Source: Roseiarcus sp963836695 (GTDB taxonomy: Bacteria; Pseudomonadota; Alphaproteobacteria; Rhizobiales; Beijerinckiaceae). From it: a DNA stretch of 64,000 bases. This document shows positions 38,376 to 47,664 of this stretch, piece by piece. The stretch is taken from positions 310,001 to 374,000 of the forward strand of contig CAWIKX010000009.1 of NCBI GenBank assembly GCA_963836695.1, read 5' to 3'. Below the pieces are notes generated by a model, which made no database searches, was not told where the DNA came from, and worked only from the letters and a program-made list of their open reading frames with translations. Both the position numbers and the translations under genes were made by a program. Within the stretch, counting starts at the first letter, position 1. Every line of letters begins with the position of its first letter.

Positions 38376-38641
38376 GATCTGACCTTCAGCGGCCGCTTGC
38401 GGCGCCGGCGTCGCCGCCAGCAGCATGGGCCGAGAGACGGCAATAGCAGAACCGCGGCGAAGGGCTCAACCGCGGCCTCGACGCGAACCCCGGCCAACGC
38501 AAATCGCGTCGAGCCGCCGTCAGCCGCACCAAATAGGTAAGGTTGACGCTAGCTAGGCGCCCGATCAGATGCGCAGTCCGCATCGCGACTCAACTCCCCG
38601 CTCGCGATCAAACGAACCTTTTGTCTCCCGGAGCAAACCCG

Positions 38642-39739
38642 ATGACCGCCCGACTATTCGCCCAGAAGCTCGCGGCGATCATCGCAGCCAGCGCCCTTTT
38701 TGCCGCGAGCGCCGCCGACGCCTGCACCGGCATCCGCCTCACCGCCGCCGACGGCACGGTCGTACACGCGCGAACGCTCGAATTCGCCATCGATCTCCAG
38801 TCCGACGTCCTTGTTTCGCCGCGCGGCTACGAGCGCGTCGGAGAGACCCCGGACGGCCAGGACGGGCTCAAGTGGAAGGCGAAATACGCAAGCGTCGGAG
38901 CAAATGGCGTCGGCCTGCCGATCCTAATCGACGGCCTCAACGAAGCCGGGCTCGCCGCGGGCCTATTCTACTTCCCGACCATGGCCGGATATATGGCCTA
39001 TGCCCCAGGGGATGCCGCCAAGACGATCGCGCCCTGGCAACTCGGCTCATGGATTCTCGACAATTTCGCCAGCGTCGACGAGGTCAAGGCCAATATCGGC
39101 TCGATCCTGGTCGCCGCAACGGTGCTCAAGCAATGGGGCTTCTCGCCCCCTGTCCACGCCGTTGTCCATGACGCCTCGGGCAAGAGCATTGTCATCGAAT
39201 ATGTCGACGGCAAGCTCAACGTTTACGACAACCCGCTTGGCGTCATCACCAATTCGCCGGGCTTCGATTGGCACATGACCAACCTGCGCAACTATGTGAA
39301 CTTCTCGTTCAACAACCATCCTCCCATTCAGCTTGGGTCCGTGAAGCTTGAGCCGTTCGGCCAGGGCTCGGGGATGCTGGGTATGCCGGGCGACTTCACC
39401 CCGCCCTCGCGCTTCGTTCGCGCCGTCGCGTTCAGCCAGTCCGTTCTTCAGCCGAAGACGGGCGACGACGCCGTTCTCACCGCCTTTCACATCCTCAACA
39501 ACTTCGACATCCCGAAGGGTTCGGCGCGCGAGGCGGAGAAGGACGACCACGGCAACGTCCTCGCCGATTACACGATCTGGACGGATGCGAGCGATCTCAA
39601 GGCGAAGCGGTTCTACTTCCGCACCTACGAGGACAGCCGCATCCGCACGATTGACCTCATGAAAATGAACCTGGACGCCAAAGACATCGTCACCCTCTCG
39701 ATGCATGGCGAGGAGACGTTTCAGCGCTTAAATCCGTAG
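38642..39739 (+). CDS. Exported choloylglycine hydrolase-family Ntn hydrolase
   Basis: A signal peptide (FAQKLAAIIAASALFAASAA) is cut before C28 of CTGIRLTAADGTVVHARTLE, so the cleaved protein would expose the nucleophilic N-terminal cysteine. Conserved following motifs are DGLNEAGLAAGLFYFP, VIEYVDGKLNVYDNPLGVIT and a substrate loop with NSPGFDWHMTNLRNY. Family members cleave linear amides, bile-salt conjugates or penicillin V; periplasmic forms in soil bacteria act on acyl-homoserine lactones or similar. The substrate is unknown. 365 residues is normal. Confidence 0.9.
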   Translation: MTARLFAQKLAAIIAASALFAASAADACTGIRLTAADGTVVHARTLEFAIDLQSDVLVSPRGYERVGETPDGQDGLKWKAKYASVGANGVGLPILIDGLNEAGLAAGLFYFPTMAGYMAYAPGDAAKTIAPWQLGSWILDNFASVDEVKANIGSILVAATVLKQWGFSPPVHAVVHDASGKSIVIEYVDGKLNVYDNPLGVITNSPGFDWHMTNLRNYVNFSFNNHPPIQLGSVKLEPFGQGSGMLGMPGDFTPPSRFVRAVAFSQSVLQPKTGDDAVLTAFHILNNFDIPKGSAREAEKDDHGNVLADYTIWTDASDLKAKRFYFRTYEDSRIRTIDLMKMNLDAKDIVTLSMHGEETFQRLNP

Positions 39740-39879
39740 AGCCAAATCGGCTGACTGCTTTCGACCAAGGCGGATATTCGGGGCGTAGAATCGCCACACT
39801 CACTTCGCACAGACACTTCGGCCAAACAGCCAAGGGCCCTTGGTAGAGATCCTTCACCGTCAAATGAGGAGAGTCGACC

Positions 39880-40737
39880 ATGACCACCGCCGTCACCGGA
39901 GCCACAGGCCATCTCGGCCGCATCATCATTGACAAATTGAAAGCCGAGGCCGGCGAGGCGATCGTCGCGCTCGTGCGCTCGCCTGCGAACGCGCGAGGGC
40001 TAGGCGTGGCCGTTCGCGAGGCTGACTATGCCAAACCCGCGACCCTAAAATCGGCGCTCGAGGGGGTCGATGTGCTGCTTTTCATCTCTTCCAGCGAAAT
40101 TCGTGAGCGGGCCGCGCAACACCACAATGTGATCGAGGCGGCGAAAGCGGCCGAAGTGAAGCGCATCGTCTATACGAGTCTCCTCCATGCGGACGTTTCG
40201 CCAATGAGCTTGGGCGTCGAACACAGGGCGACCGAGGCGGAACTCAAGGCCGCGGGTATTCCGCACACGATTCTGCGGAACGGTTGGTACACCGAGAACC
40301 ATACCGCCTTGATCGGTGGCGCGCTCGCGGGGGGCGCTGTCATAGGAAGCGCGGGGAACGGTAAGTTTTCGTGCGCGACACGGGTCGATTACGCGGAGGC
40401 CGCCGTCACCGCACTTGCCGGGACAGGTCACGACGGCAAAACTTATGAGCTCGCGGGCGACAACGCCTATACGCTTTCGGACTTCGCCGCCGAGATTTCG
40501 CGCCAAACAGGCAGGACCATTTCTTACAAGAATTTGCCAGTCAACGAATATGCGACGGCGCTCGTGGGATTCGGTCTGCCCGAGGCGACCGCAAGAGCCG
40601 TCGCCGGTTGGGATGCCGACGCCGCGGACGGGGCGCTGTTCGACAACGGCTGCCAGCTCTCAGCCCTGATCGGCCGTCCGACGACGCCACTCTCGACCGC
40701 AGTCGCCGAGGCCCTCGCCGCCATCTCGAAGGCGTAA
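39880..40737 (+). CDS. NAD(P)H-binding SDR, quinone oxidoreductase 2-like
   Basis: This 285-residue atypical SDR has the cofactor motif TGATGHLGR and the NmrA/QOR2 pattern RIVYTSLLHADVSP, PHTILRNGWYTENHTALIGG and GNGKFSCATRVDYAEAAVTA. It matches QorB-type NADPH:quinone reductases. It is separated from the Ntn hydrolase by 140 bases and is probably independently expressed. Confidence 0.88.
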   Translation: MTTAVTGATGHLGRIIIDKLKAEAGEAIVALVRSPANARGLGVAVREADYAKPATLKSALEGVDVLLFISSSEIRERAAQHHNVIEAAKAAEVKRIVYTSLLHADVSPMSLGVEHRATEAELKAAGIPHTILRNGWYTENHTALIGGALAGGAVIGSAGNGKFSCATRVDYAEAAVTALAGTGHDGKTYELAGDNAYTLSDFAAEISRQTGRTISYKNLPVNEYATALVGFGLPEATARAVAGWDADAADGALFDNGCQLSALIGRPTTPLSTAVAEALAAISKA

Positions 40738-40778
40738 AGCGTCCTTTGGACGTCGCAACATGAGGCTGCTGTATCGAG

Positions 40779-41360
40779 TTAGGAGGCGGGATCGTCATCA
40801 GTGATCGTAAAGATCCCACGCCGTCCCGAAAAAAACGGCATGGTGCGCCTTGCGACGGCATCGATGTGGAGCCGAGGGGCAGGCGGCAGGTCGTTCTCAT
40901 AATAGGTGCCGGGCCCGTAGAAGCGCCCGTAGCGCAGCACCGTGCCACCCGCCGAGAGCACGGCATTCTCATGAGCTTCGATAACGGGTCCGCCATCCCA
41001 AGCGATGCTCTGGGCGATGAAGCCAGACGCGTTGGCTGCTTGCGCCGCAGTCAGGAGGTTCCGTGTTCCCTCACTTCGGACCCGATCGGTCGCGGCGAGG
41101 AATTTGCTGAGCTTCCCGATCTCATCCGGCAGATCAGTCACCTGATGAGCGATGACATCAGGTCGAAAGTCTTTGACTGCCGCATTGAGCGACTTCGGGT
41201 CGAAGAGGTCGCACAGGACTGGAATAACGCCCGCGGCGCGAAGCCCGTCCATTTTCTCTGGCGTTCGGGTCATGGCCGCAACGACATGTCCTTCCGCTAA
41301 CATGAGTGGAATCAGGCGAACGCCAATGACGCCGGTGGCGCCAGCAAGGAAAATTCTCAT
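40779..41360 (-). CDS. NAD-dependent epimerase-like protein, shortened
   Basis: The Rossmann start MRIFLAGATGVIGVRLIPLM and VLRYGRFYGPGTYYEND mark an extended SDR of the NAD-dependent epimerase group. It ends at FTITDDDPAS after about 193 residues, while relatives are about 280-300, so the C-terminal substrate lobe is missing. No further in-frame sense was found downstream. ATG 41360 is chosen over an upstream start at 41381. It may be a truncated, inactive gene. Confidence 0.7.
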   Translation of the reverse strand: MRIFLAGATGVIGVRLIPLMLAEGHVVAAMTRTPEKMDGLRAAGVIPVLCDLFDPKSLNAAVKDFRPDVIAHQVTDLPDEIGKLSKFLAATDRVRSEGTRNLLTAAQAANASGFIAQSIAWDGGPVIEAHENAVLSAGGTVLRYGRFYGPGTYYENDLPPAPRLHIDAVARRTMPFFSGRRGIFTITDDDPAS

Positions 41361-41622
41361 ACCCCGACCTCCTATCTGCAATGAAGATTTGGCCGTTTTC
41401 GCGCCCTCAGAGGATAGGCAATTCTGCCCATTGCCAAGTTGGCTGGGCAGCTGGGATCATCGGATCGCTCGTAAGAGTGCGCGTACTTCGATGTTCCGAG
41501 CGTTGATTCGATTTCGCTCGTCTTGCAATCACCTTTGCGCGTCGGGGGTTGCGGCTGTGAAGGGCAACCTCGCGGCCGAGCGTGTCGGTCCCTCGTCCAG
41601 ACAGCAACCTCTCGTCGGACGA

Positions 41623-43302
41623 TCAGTCGGTCAGGCTTTCCAGAAGCCGAGCGGCCTGCGGTTTCAGCTCGCCGCAGGTCATTCCCCGGGCGAACCGTTC
41701 CGCGTCCCGCCGGATGGGGTTGGCTCGAAGACGATCGAGCTCGTCCTTCTCACGCGCACAGGCGCTCGCGTCCGCCGGCGCGCTGTCGCCGGGCGCGACC
41801 ACCGCGCGCACATCATTCGCCTTTGGAGGCAGCGCGGCGGACGCATCCCCTACCAAGGGATGCGGGGTCGGCTCGTCGGTGACGAGATCGAGGCTCTCCA
41901 TCAGCATGCGCGCCTGTGGGCGCAGTCGCTCGCATTGAAGACCGCGCCAGAAGGCCTGAGCGGCGTCGATGGACGGATCCGCCCGCAGACTGTCCAGGGC
42001 AGTTTGCTCGGAGGCGCAGTCGGTTGCCGGCTTGCGTTCAGCCACCGCGGCCTGCCCCGCGAGCGGCGGGGCGGTCGGGGCAACAGGCGGCGGCGGGGGC
42101 ACGGCGAAGCCGAGACTTTCCATCAGACGCGAAAGTTGAGGCCGCAACTTCTCACAACTTAGTTCGCTGGCGAGATGAGTGGCCTCCTCGTTCGTGGGAT
42201 TGGCGCGCAGACGAACCAGGCGATCCTCGTCGCGCTCGCAGAGCGCTTCGGGCGAGAGCGGCACCGCGACTTCCGTCTTGGCCGTCACGATCGGCGCGGC
42301 TTCCGTCTTCGCGGCCTCCATCTTCGTGGCGTCCAGTTTTTGTCGGGCCAGGAGCTTGTCGATCTCCGCTTGAGCGCGTCGCGCATAAGCGCCGTCCGGA
42401 TGAGCGGCGAGGAAGGTGCGCCAGCCATCGAGCGAGCCGAATCGTTCTGTCATTCGATAATCCGAAGCCTCGCCCGCGTCGGCCGCCACGGGAGGAGCGG
42501 AGACGACGCTCGGAGCTCGCGGGGCCGGCACGAGCGCGACATTGTCGCCGCCCAGCGAGCCGTAGACGTACGGCTCCTGACGATGGTTGGTTGCACGCAG
42601 CACGTCGTCGCGCACCTTTCCGAGTGCCAGCCGAATATCGAGGCCGGGCTGGGTGATGTATTTGACGAGCGCGGTGGTGAACGGACTGTTGCGTCCATCG
42701 CCGTCGTAGGAGACGGAGCCCGCCTTAGCCGCAAAGGCGATGAGGGTGTCGGCGACAGTGGGGCCCACCCCGGCGAGCCCTAGGTTCATGCCCCGAGTCA
42801 CGCGCGCATCGTCCGCCGCAGGATGAAACGGATTCTCGCGGCATGCATCCAGAATGATCAGACTGAGCTTCTTGACATGGCCGGCCGCAACCAGAACCCG
42901 GTCCAGCGACACCGCCTCGTCGTCCATATCGAGCACGCTCGTCAGCTTGGCGTCGACCGGGATGAGGTAGTTTACTCCGCCGATTTCCAGCCCATGTCCG
43001 GAATAGTAGACGACCGCCACGTCGGCGTTGGCCGCCCGATCGACAAATTCCCGGACAGCGCGCTTGAACTCCACGACGCCTAAATCGCGACGCCGATCGA
43101 CGGAGTCGAACCCGGCTTTGGTCAGAAGGTCGGCAATTGCATCGGCGTCGTTGGCGGGATTCGCGAGGACGCCGGCGTTCTCATACTTGCCATTGCCGAT
43201 GACCAATGCGATCCGCCGCTCAGCGAGCGCGGCGCTTTGCGTCGCCAGACTAAGCCCAAGCGCAAACGCTAGACAGAACGCGAACCTGCCAAGGACGCCC
43301 AT
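41623..43302 (-). CDS. Caspase-like (peptidase C14) protein with C-terminal cysteine repeats
   Basis: The 559-residue protein has a signal peptide (RFAFCLAFALGLSLATQSAA). The caspase-like fold has the catalytic dyad H103 in VVYYSGHGLEIGG and C154 in IILDACRENPF, plus IALVIGNGKYENAG at strand 1. After a Pro/Lys linker it carries three copies of a roughly 48-residue repeat: C-x-E-x(5)-L-x-x-LRA(N/D)P ... C-x-x-L-x-PQ-x(3)-L(L/M)ESL, each with two conserved cysteines. The ATG at 43302 follows GCGAGG. It is directly downstream of the SUMF-like gene on the same strand, 77 bases apart. Proteolysis of secreted or envelope targets is inferred. Confidence 0.88.
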   Translation of the reverse strand: MGVLGRFAFCLAFALGLSLATQSAALAERRIALVIGNGKYENAGVLANPANDADAIADLLTKAGFDSVDRRRDLGVVEFKRAVREFVDRAANADVAVVYYSGHGLEIGGVNYLIPVDAKLTSVLDMDDEAVSLDRVLVAAGHVKKLSLIILDACRENPFHPAADDARVTRGMNLGLAGVGPTVADTLIAFAAKAGSVSYDGDGRNSPFTTALVKYITQPGLDIRLALGKVRDDVLRATNHRQEPYVYGSLGGDNVALVPAPRAPSVVSAPPVAADAGEASDYRMTERFGSLDGWRTFLAAHPDGAYARRAQAEIDKLLARQKLDATKMEAAKTEAAPIVTAKTEVAVPLSPEALCERDEDRLVRLRANPTNEEATHLASELSCEKLRPQLSRLMESLGFAVPPPPPVAPTAPPLAGQAAVAERKPATDCASEQTALDSLRADPSIDAAQAFWRGLQCERLRPQARMLMESLDLVTDEPTPHPLVGDASAALPPKANDVRAVVAPGDSAPADASACAREKDELDRLRANPIRRDAERFARGMTCGELKPQAARLLESLTD

Positions 43303-43379
43303 CGGCCAACCTCGCCGTTCCCAGCCAGAACCCCCTGTGGAACGGACGAAAAGGACATTCCCACAACGTCCTGCACGCG

Positions 43380-44243
43380 TCAATTCAAGTCTCTCGCGAC
43401 CCGAAACCCGTTTGCGTAATAGCGAACATCTTCGTCGTAGCGAAACCGGGACGCGGATCCCACCTTCTCCGCTTTGTCATTGAACGAACCGCCCCTAAGA
43501 ACATGAAGCGAGCAATCCCCGCTCATCCAGGCCGACCCGTCATTGGGCGCGCCCCGATATGAGGGAGTCCAGCAATCCTCGACCCATTCGGCGGCATTGC
43601 CGGCCGTGTCGTACAAGCCAAAGGCGTTCGGACGGAACGATCCCACAACGACCGGCCTCCCGGTCTCCCCCACCCCGCAATCGGCGCATTGCGCCCGTCC
43701 GGTCCCGACGGCTTTACCCCACCAAAAGGGGAGGGCTGAGCCACCACGGGCGGCATATTCCCATTCCGCTTCGCTCGGCAGTCGGTAGGGCTTTCCGGTC
43801 TTCTTCGCCAGCCAGGCGACGAAGTCCTTGGCGTCATCCCAACTGACATTGGTCACAGGTTCATCTCCACGCCCCCAAGCCGGATCGGGAGGAGAGTATT
43901 TGCAGGCCCCCGCTGTCACGCACCGATCCCATTCCGCGAATGTCACCTCGCGGCGGCCAATCGCGAGGTCCTTTTTTATGGTCACTTTATGAACCGGCGC
44001 TTCGGCGGCCTTGGCGTTCGAGCCCATTTGGTACTCGCCGGCCGGGACCACGACGAGCTCGACGCACTCTGGGCAGTCGCGAAAAGTCTCTCCAGGCAAG
44101 CGCGCCTGTCCAGATTGGGCGGAGCAGATTGACCCGCCCAAGCAAAATACCACTGCGGCGCCCACCACCGCTGCGACGGTCTTGGCGATACGACCCTGTG
44201 ACCGTAGCTGCGGGATGTGCTCTCTCCAGAACAAGCGCCGCAT
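43380..44243 (-). CDS. Exported formylglycine-generating-enzyme (SUMF1) family protein
   Basis: The protein has an N-terminal hydrophobic signal segment (AAVVGAAVVFCLGGSICSA). The SUMF/FGE-sulfatase fold shows LVVVPAGEYQMGSNAKAAEA, PYRLPSEAEWEYAARGGSAL, YDTAGNAAEWVEDCW and HVLRGGSFNDKAE, ending NGFRVARDLN. An AGGAGG lies 12 bases before ATG 44243. No sulfatase gene is near; this branch more often pairs with kinases or caspase-like proteins, where the fold probably binds rather than oxidises cysteine. It is upstream of the caspase gene and likely coexpressed with it. Confidence 0.88.
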   Translation of the reverse strand: MRRLFWREHIPQLRSQGRIAKTVAAVVGAAVVFCLGGSICSAQSGQARLPGETFRDCPECVELVVVPAGEYQMGSNAKAAEAPVHKVTIKKDLAIGRREVTFAEWDRCVTAGACKYSPPDPAWGRGDEPVTNVSWDDAKDFVAWLAKKTGKPYRLPSEAEWEYAARGGSALPFWWGKAVGTGRAQCADCGVGETGRPVVVGSFRPNAFGLYDTAGNAAEWVEDCWTPSYRGAPNDGSAWMSGDCSLHVLRGGSFNDKAEKVGSASRFRYDEDVRYYANGFRVARDLN

Positions 44244-44476
44244 GACGGGCCGTCGCCTCCTGTTTCCGAGAAGTATCAACTCGTGGATGCCCTAACAAGA
44301 ACCATACGCAAAGGGTCGGGCGATTCGAACTACGGGTCATAGGAGCTTTACAATCGCTTCAATCGCGATAACAAATCATTGTGGGGTCTTGGCCTGATGC
44401 TGGCTGAGAAGACGACGAGATTGCTGGCGTCATACGAAAATCACAGGGCAAACGCCAAAATCATTGGAGATCGACG

Positions 44477-45388
44477 ATGGAGCGAATGGCTTGGGCGACG
44501 ATCGCGGTCATAGCGGGCCTTCTTTTCGCGGTCCCCGCCTTTCCACAGACAACTCCTCAAGGGGGACCCACGCCGTCCCCGCCCGGCGCCAAGGTTGAAT
44601 TCATCGACATCAAGGATGGCGCCGTCATTGGGCCAAAGACCACGATCCATTTCGGGCTGCACGGAATGGGCGTCGCGCCGGCAGGCACCAAGAGACCCAA
44701 CTCAGGCCACCACCACCTCCTGGTCGACACGGATCTGCCTCCGCTCGACAAGCCGATCCCGAATGACGAGAACCATTTGCACTTCGGCGGCGGCCAAACG
44801 GAAACTGAGCTCTCGCTGTCGCCCGGGCCCCATACACTACAGCTCCTGCTCGGCGACGCCGACCATATCCCTCACACGCCGCCGGTGTATTCCGACAAGA
44901 TTCACGTAACCGTGGTGGAATCGCCGCCCGCACTGGCTCAGACGGCTGAGGCCTCGCCGCCTTCGGGAACGCGCCATCCCTCGCCGCCGGGCGCGCAGGT
45001 TTACGTCGTCTCGCCGGAGAACGGATCTTACGTGCCCACCACGTTCACGGTCCGCTTCGGACTGGAGAAGATGGGTGTTGCGCCTGCCGGAGTAGACAAA
45101 CCGAACTCCGGACATCACCATCTGCTGATCGACACAGACCTCCCGCCTCTGGATAAGCCGATTCCCAACGACGAAAACCACCTGCATTTCGGCGCTGGCC
45201 AAACCGAAGCGACCGTCACCCTGCCGAGGGGCCGTCATACTCTCCAACTGCTGCTCGGAGACGCGCAGCACATTCCGCACGATCCGCCGGTGTATTCAAA
45301 GGTCGTGGTGGTCTATGTCGGGATGTCGCCGCCGCCGCCGCACCGTGTTCGACGTCGTTGGCGCTCCCATTCCCACGGGCGGGCTTGA
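44477..45388 (+). CDS. Exported protein with two DUF4399 domains
   Basis: After a signal peptide (ATIAVIAGLLFAVPAFPQT) the protein carries two DUF4399 domains (about residues 37-150 and 175-283). Both share NSGHHHLLVDTDLPPLDKPI-type cores, NDENHLHFG and HTLQLLLGDAxHIPH. The histidine-rich HHH and HLHF patches could bind metal. The tail is basic and Pro-rich (PPPPHRVRRRWRSHSHGRA). Single-domain members are usual; here an internal duplication has made a tandem. Function is unknown. Confidence 0.85.
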   Translation: MERMAWATIAVIAGLLFAVPAFPQTTPQGGPTPSPPGAKVEFIDIKDGAVIGPKTTIHFGLHGMGVAPAGTKRPNSGHHHLLVDTDLPPLDKPIPNDENHLHFGGGQTETELSLSPGPHTLQLLLGDADHIPHTPPVYSDKIHVTVVESPPALAQTAEASPPSGTRHPSPPGAQVYVVSPENGSYVPTTFTVRFGLEKMGVAPAGVDKPNSGHHHLLIDTDLPPLDKPIPNDENHLHFGAGQTEATVTLPRGRHTLQLLLGDAQHIPHDPPVYSKVVVVYVGMSPPPPHRVRRRWRSHSHGRA

Positions 45389-45431
45389 AGGGAGACGCAC
45401 GCCATCGGAGATGGTGGGTTGAGATCACGCG

Positions 45432-45615
45432 ATGCCTGATGAGCTCGCGAGCCTCATCCTTGAGCTTCTGCGTCAGATGCGCGCGGGAGCTGGTGGCCAA
45501 GGACGATTAGGAAACGGGGCTGGTAGAGGCTTCGGGCGTCCGTTCGGACATCGCTGACGTCAAATCAGACATGCACTCGCTTCGCGCCGCGATCCCAGCT
45601 GATCTCCAAGCACGT
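45432..45615 (+). pseudogene. Remnant of a small coiled-coil protein gene
   Basis: A short start, MPDELASLILELLRQMRA, and in another frame VRSDIADVKSDMHSLRAAIP together match the small DELxxLxLExLRxxRxDIxxxKxDMxxL coiled-coil proteins seen next to many alphaproteobacterial genes. They are about 100 bases apart and out of frame, so the gene is broken or scrambled. Assignment is tentative. Confidence 0.4.
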
Positions 45616-45772
45616 AGTGATGCGGCCTTCAGGAAGACGAAGATGCGCCGCATCCATAAGCCTCAGCATCAACGGCACAAAACGCACTGGCGTCGTTCGC
45701 TGCCAAAGCTCGGCCTCGCAAATGACGCGCCGCCCCTCGGGACGACGGCGCGCGTGCTCTTGGTTCGTTCAG

Positions 45773-46293
45773 CTAGGCGAGGACTGCTTTCGACTTGCGG
45801 CGCGAGCGCGCAGCAAGACCCAAACCCGCAAAGCCGGCAATGATCATCACCCATGTCGATGGCTCAGGGGTCGCTCCGCCCGACGTCAAGGAGACGCCAT
45901 CAAGAAGTGCGTATGGGGGGCGCCGCCCGGGCCGCCCGTGGCGAGGAACGAAAGCAGATCACCGCCGCCGGTATAGGTGAATGTTGTCGAGTACAGCATC
46001 CACGGCGAGAAGCCCTGGGCGGGGGTGTCGATGACTGGCGTTGAGAACGTCTCGTTGCCCAACGTGGCGGTAATGCTCGTTGTCGTCGCCCCGCCAGCGT
46101 TTATCTCCTGCGCGCCGCCCATATAGAAGCTGAGAGTATAGCTGTCGCCAACCGTCAATCCGCCGATGGTCTGGGTGAACGCGCCGTGAAATGACGGATC
46201 CGAATCGAAGACCATGTAGGCGCCGCCATCCGGACTCGACGTGAGACCATTGGGATGGCCGTTCGCTGGCCCGGCAAGCGCGAAGGCCCTCAA
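45773..46293 (-). pseudogene. PEP-CTERM sorting-domain protein, N-terminally truncated and frameshifted
   Basis: The body (SPDGGAYMVFDSDPSFHG, AFTQTIGGLTVGDSYTLSFY) is the beta-sandwich typical of PEP-CTERM proteins. In a run of six C near 45925 one base is lost. The next frame then gives YALLDGVSLTSGG, ATPEPSTWVMIIAGFAGLGL and AARSRRKSKAVLA, a complete PEP-CTERM signal (PEP motif, helix, Arg cluster). No signal peptide or family N-terminus is found; the upstream end runs into the tatC tail at 46319. It is a relic. No exosortase gene is visible in the window. Confidence 0.85.
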
Positions 46294-46318
46294 GGTTCCT
46301 CATCAAGACGCTTTTGAT

Positions 46319-47110
46319 CTAGGTTGTGCTGCTGGCGGCGGCCTGCTGAGCCTGCGCCCGCCGCTTCTCGACCCATTTAACCGCTATCACCGATCCTTCG
46401 TAGAGAGCGAGCATCGGCAGGGCGAGCGACGTCATGCTGATGAGGTCCGGAGGCGTGAGGATCGCCGCGAGCCCGACCACTGCAACGATCGCGTAGCGCC
46501 GCATCTTGATGAGATATGCGGAATCGACGATGCCGACGTGGCCGAGAAGGGTGAGGATGACAGGAAGTTGGAAGGCGATGCCGAACGCGAAGATCAACGT
46601 CATGATGAGCGAAAGATATTCGTCGACCTTCGGCAGAAGCTCGATCGTCGCCTCGCCCGGCACATTGACCTGCTGCAGCGACACTGAAAAGCGGATCAGG
46701 AGCGGCATCACGACGAAATAGACAAGCAGCGCGCCCATCAGGAAGAAGATCGGCGTCGCGATCAGATAAGGCAGAAACGCCTGTCGCTCGTTGCGATAGA
46801 GGCCGGGAGCGACGAACTTGTAGATTTGCACCGCAATGATCGGAAACGCGATGACCGCCGCGCCAAACATGCTGAGCCGGATATTTGTGTAGAACTGCTC
46901 GAGAAAATGGGTGGCGATCAGCGTCGCTTTTTCAGCGCCCACCACCCGCACGTAGGGGTAGGTGAGAATGTTGTAGATGTGGCGTGAGAAGAAGAAGCAA
47001 ACCAGAAAGGCAGCCATAAAGGCGTAGAGCGACCTGATGATGCGAGCCCTCAGCTCGATCAGGTGCTCCATCAGCGGCGCCTTGGTGGCGTCGATGTCCT
47101 CTTGGCTCAT
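46319..47110 (-). CDS. tatC: Sec-independent protein translocase TatC
   Basis: The 263-residue protein has six helices and the conserved N-terminus KAPLMEHLIELRARIIRSLY, then PYVRVVGAEKATLIATHFLE and AFGIAFQLPVILTLLGHVGI. It is the twin-arginine receptor core. Its start overlaps tatB by four bases (ATGA). Intact. It normally precedes serS directly; here accessory genes follow. Confidence 0.97.
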   Translation of the reverse strand: MSQEDIDATKAPLMEHLIELRARIIRSLYAFMAAFLVCFFFSRHIYNILTYPYVRVVGAEKATLIATHFLEQFYTNIRLSMFGAAVIAFPIIAVQIYKFVAPGLYRNERQAFLPYLIATPIFFLMGALLVYFVVMPLLIRFSVSLQQVNVPGEATIELLPKVDEYLSLIMTLIFAFGIAFQLPVILTLLGHVGIVDSAYLIKMRRYAIVAVVGLAAILTPPDLISMTSLALPMLALYEGSVIAVKWVEKRRAQAQQAAASSTT

Positions 47111-47598
47111 TCCGCCGCGCTTCTCGGAGCGACAGGGGTCTCGGGCTGCGCCTCCTGTTCAGCCGAGGCGGTTGCCGCTACGGCGGGTTCTGGACCCATG
47201 AGGGAAATTTCCGACGCGCCAATCTCGGACCTGGCAATTTCCGAGGTGGTGATCTCGGCCTTAACGACGCCGGAAGCGCCGACTTCGGGCGCCTTCGCAG
47301 AATCTGTAGCGGCCTTCGTCACGTCGTCGCGCACCATACCGACCGGATCGAAAGTCGTGTCGATCTTCGCCTGGTCGCTGATCGCCTGGAATTCCTTCTT
47401 CACGCTCTCGAGGTCGGCCTCGCGCTCGACTTCGCGCATGGCTTCCATGAACTGGCCCTGAAACTCGGACGCCATCCGCCGCATCTTGCCAATCGTCTGC
47501 CCGACAGTGCGCATGACGCGCGGGAGATCCTTTGGCGGGATCACCGCCAGAGCGACGATCCCAACAATGATCATCTTGCTGATATCAAGATCGAACAT
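47107..47598 (-). CDS. tatB: Sec-independent protein translocase TatB
   Basis: This 163-residue protein opens MFDLDISKMIIVGIVALAVI with the short N-terminal helix, then PPKDLPRVMRTVGQTIGKMR and the amphipathic helix. The long Ala/Pro/Glu-rich tail is usual in alphaproteobacteria. It hands twin-arginine substrates to TatC, and overlaps tatC translationally. Confidence 0.95.
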   Translation of the reverse strand: MFDLDISKMIIVGIVALAVIPPKDLPRVMRTVGQTIGKMRRMASEFQGQFMEAMREVEREADLESVKKEFQAISDQAKIDTTFDPVGMVRDDVTKAATDSAKAPEVGASGVVKAEITTSEIARSEIGASEISLMGPEPAVAATASAEQEAQPETPVAPRSAAE

Positions 47599-47664
47599 GG
47601 CTCACCGGGCCGCGCGGCCAACCGGGGTCAAGACGGCGCGGCGGACGTTCTCGCTGAACAGCGT

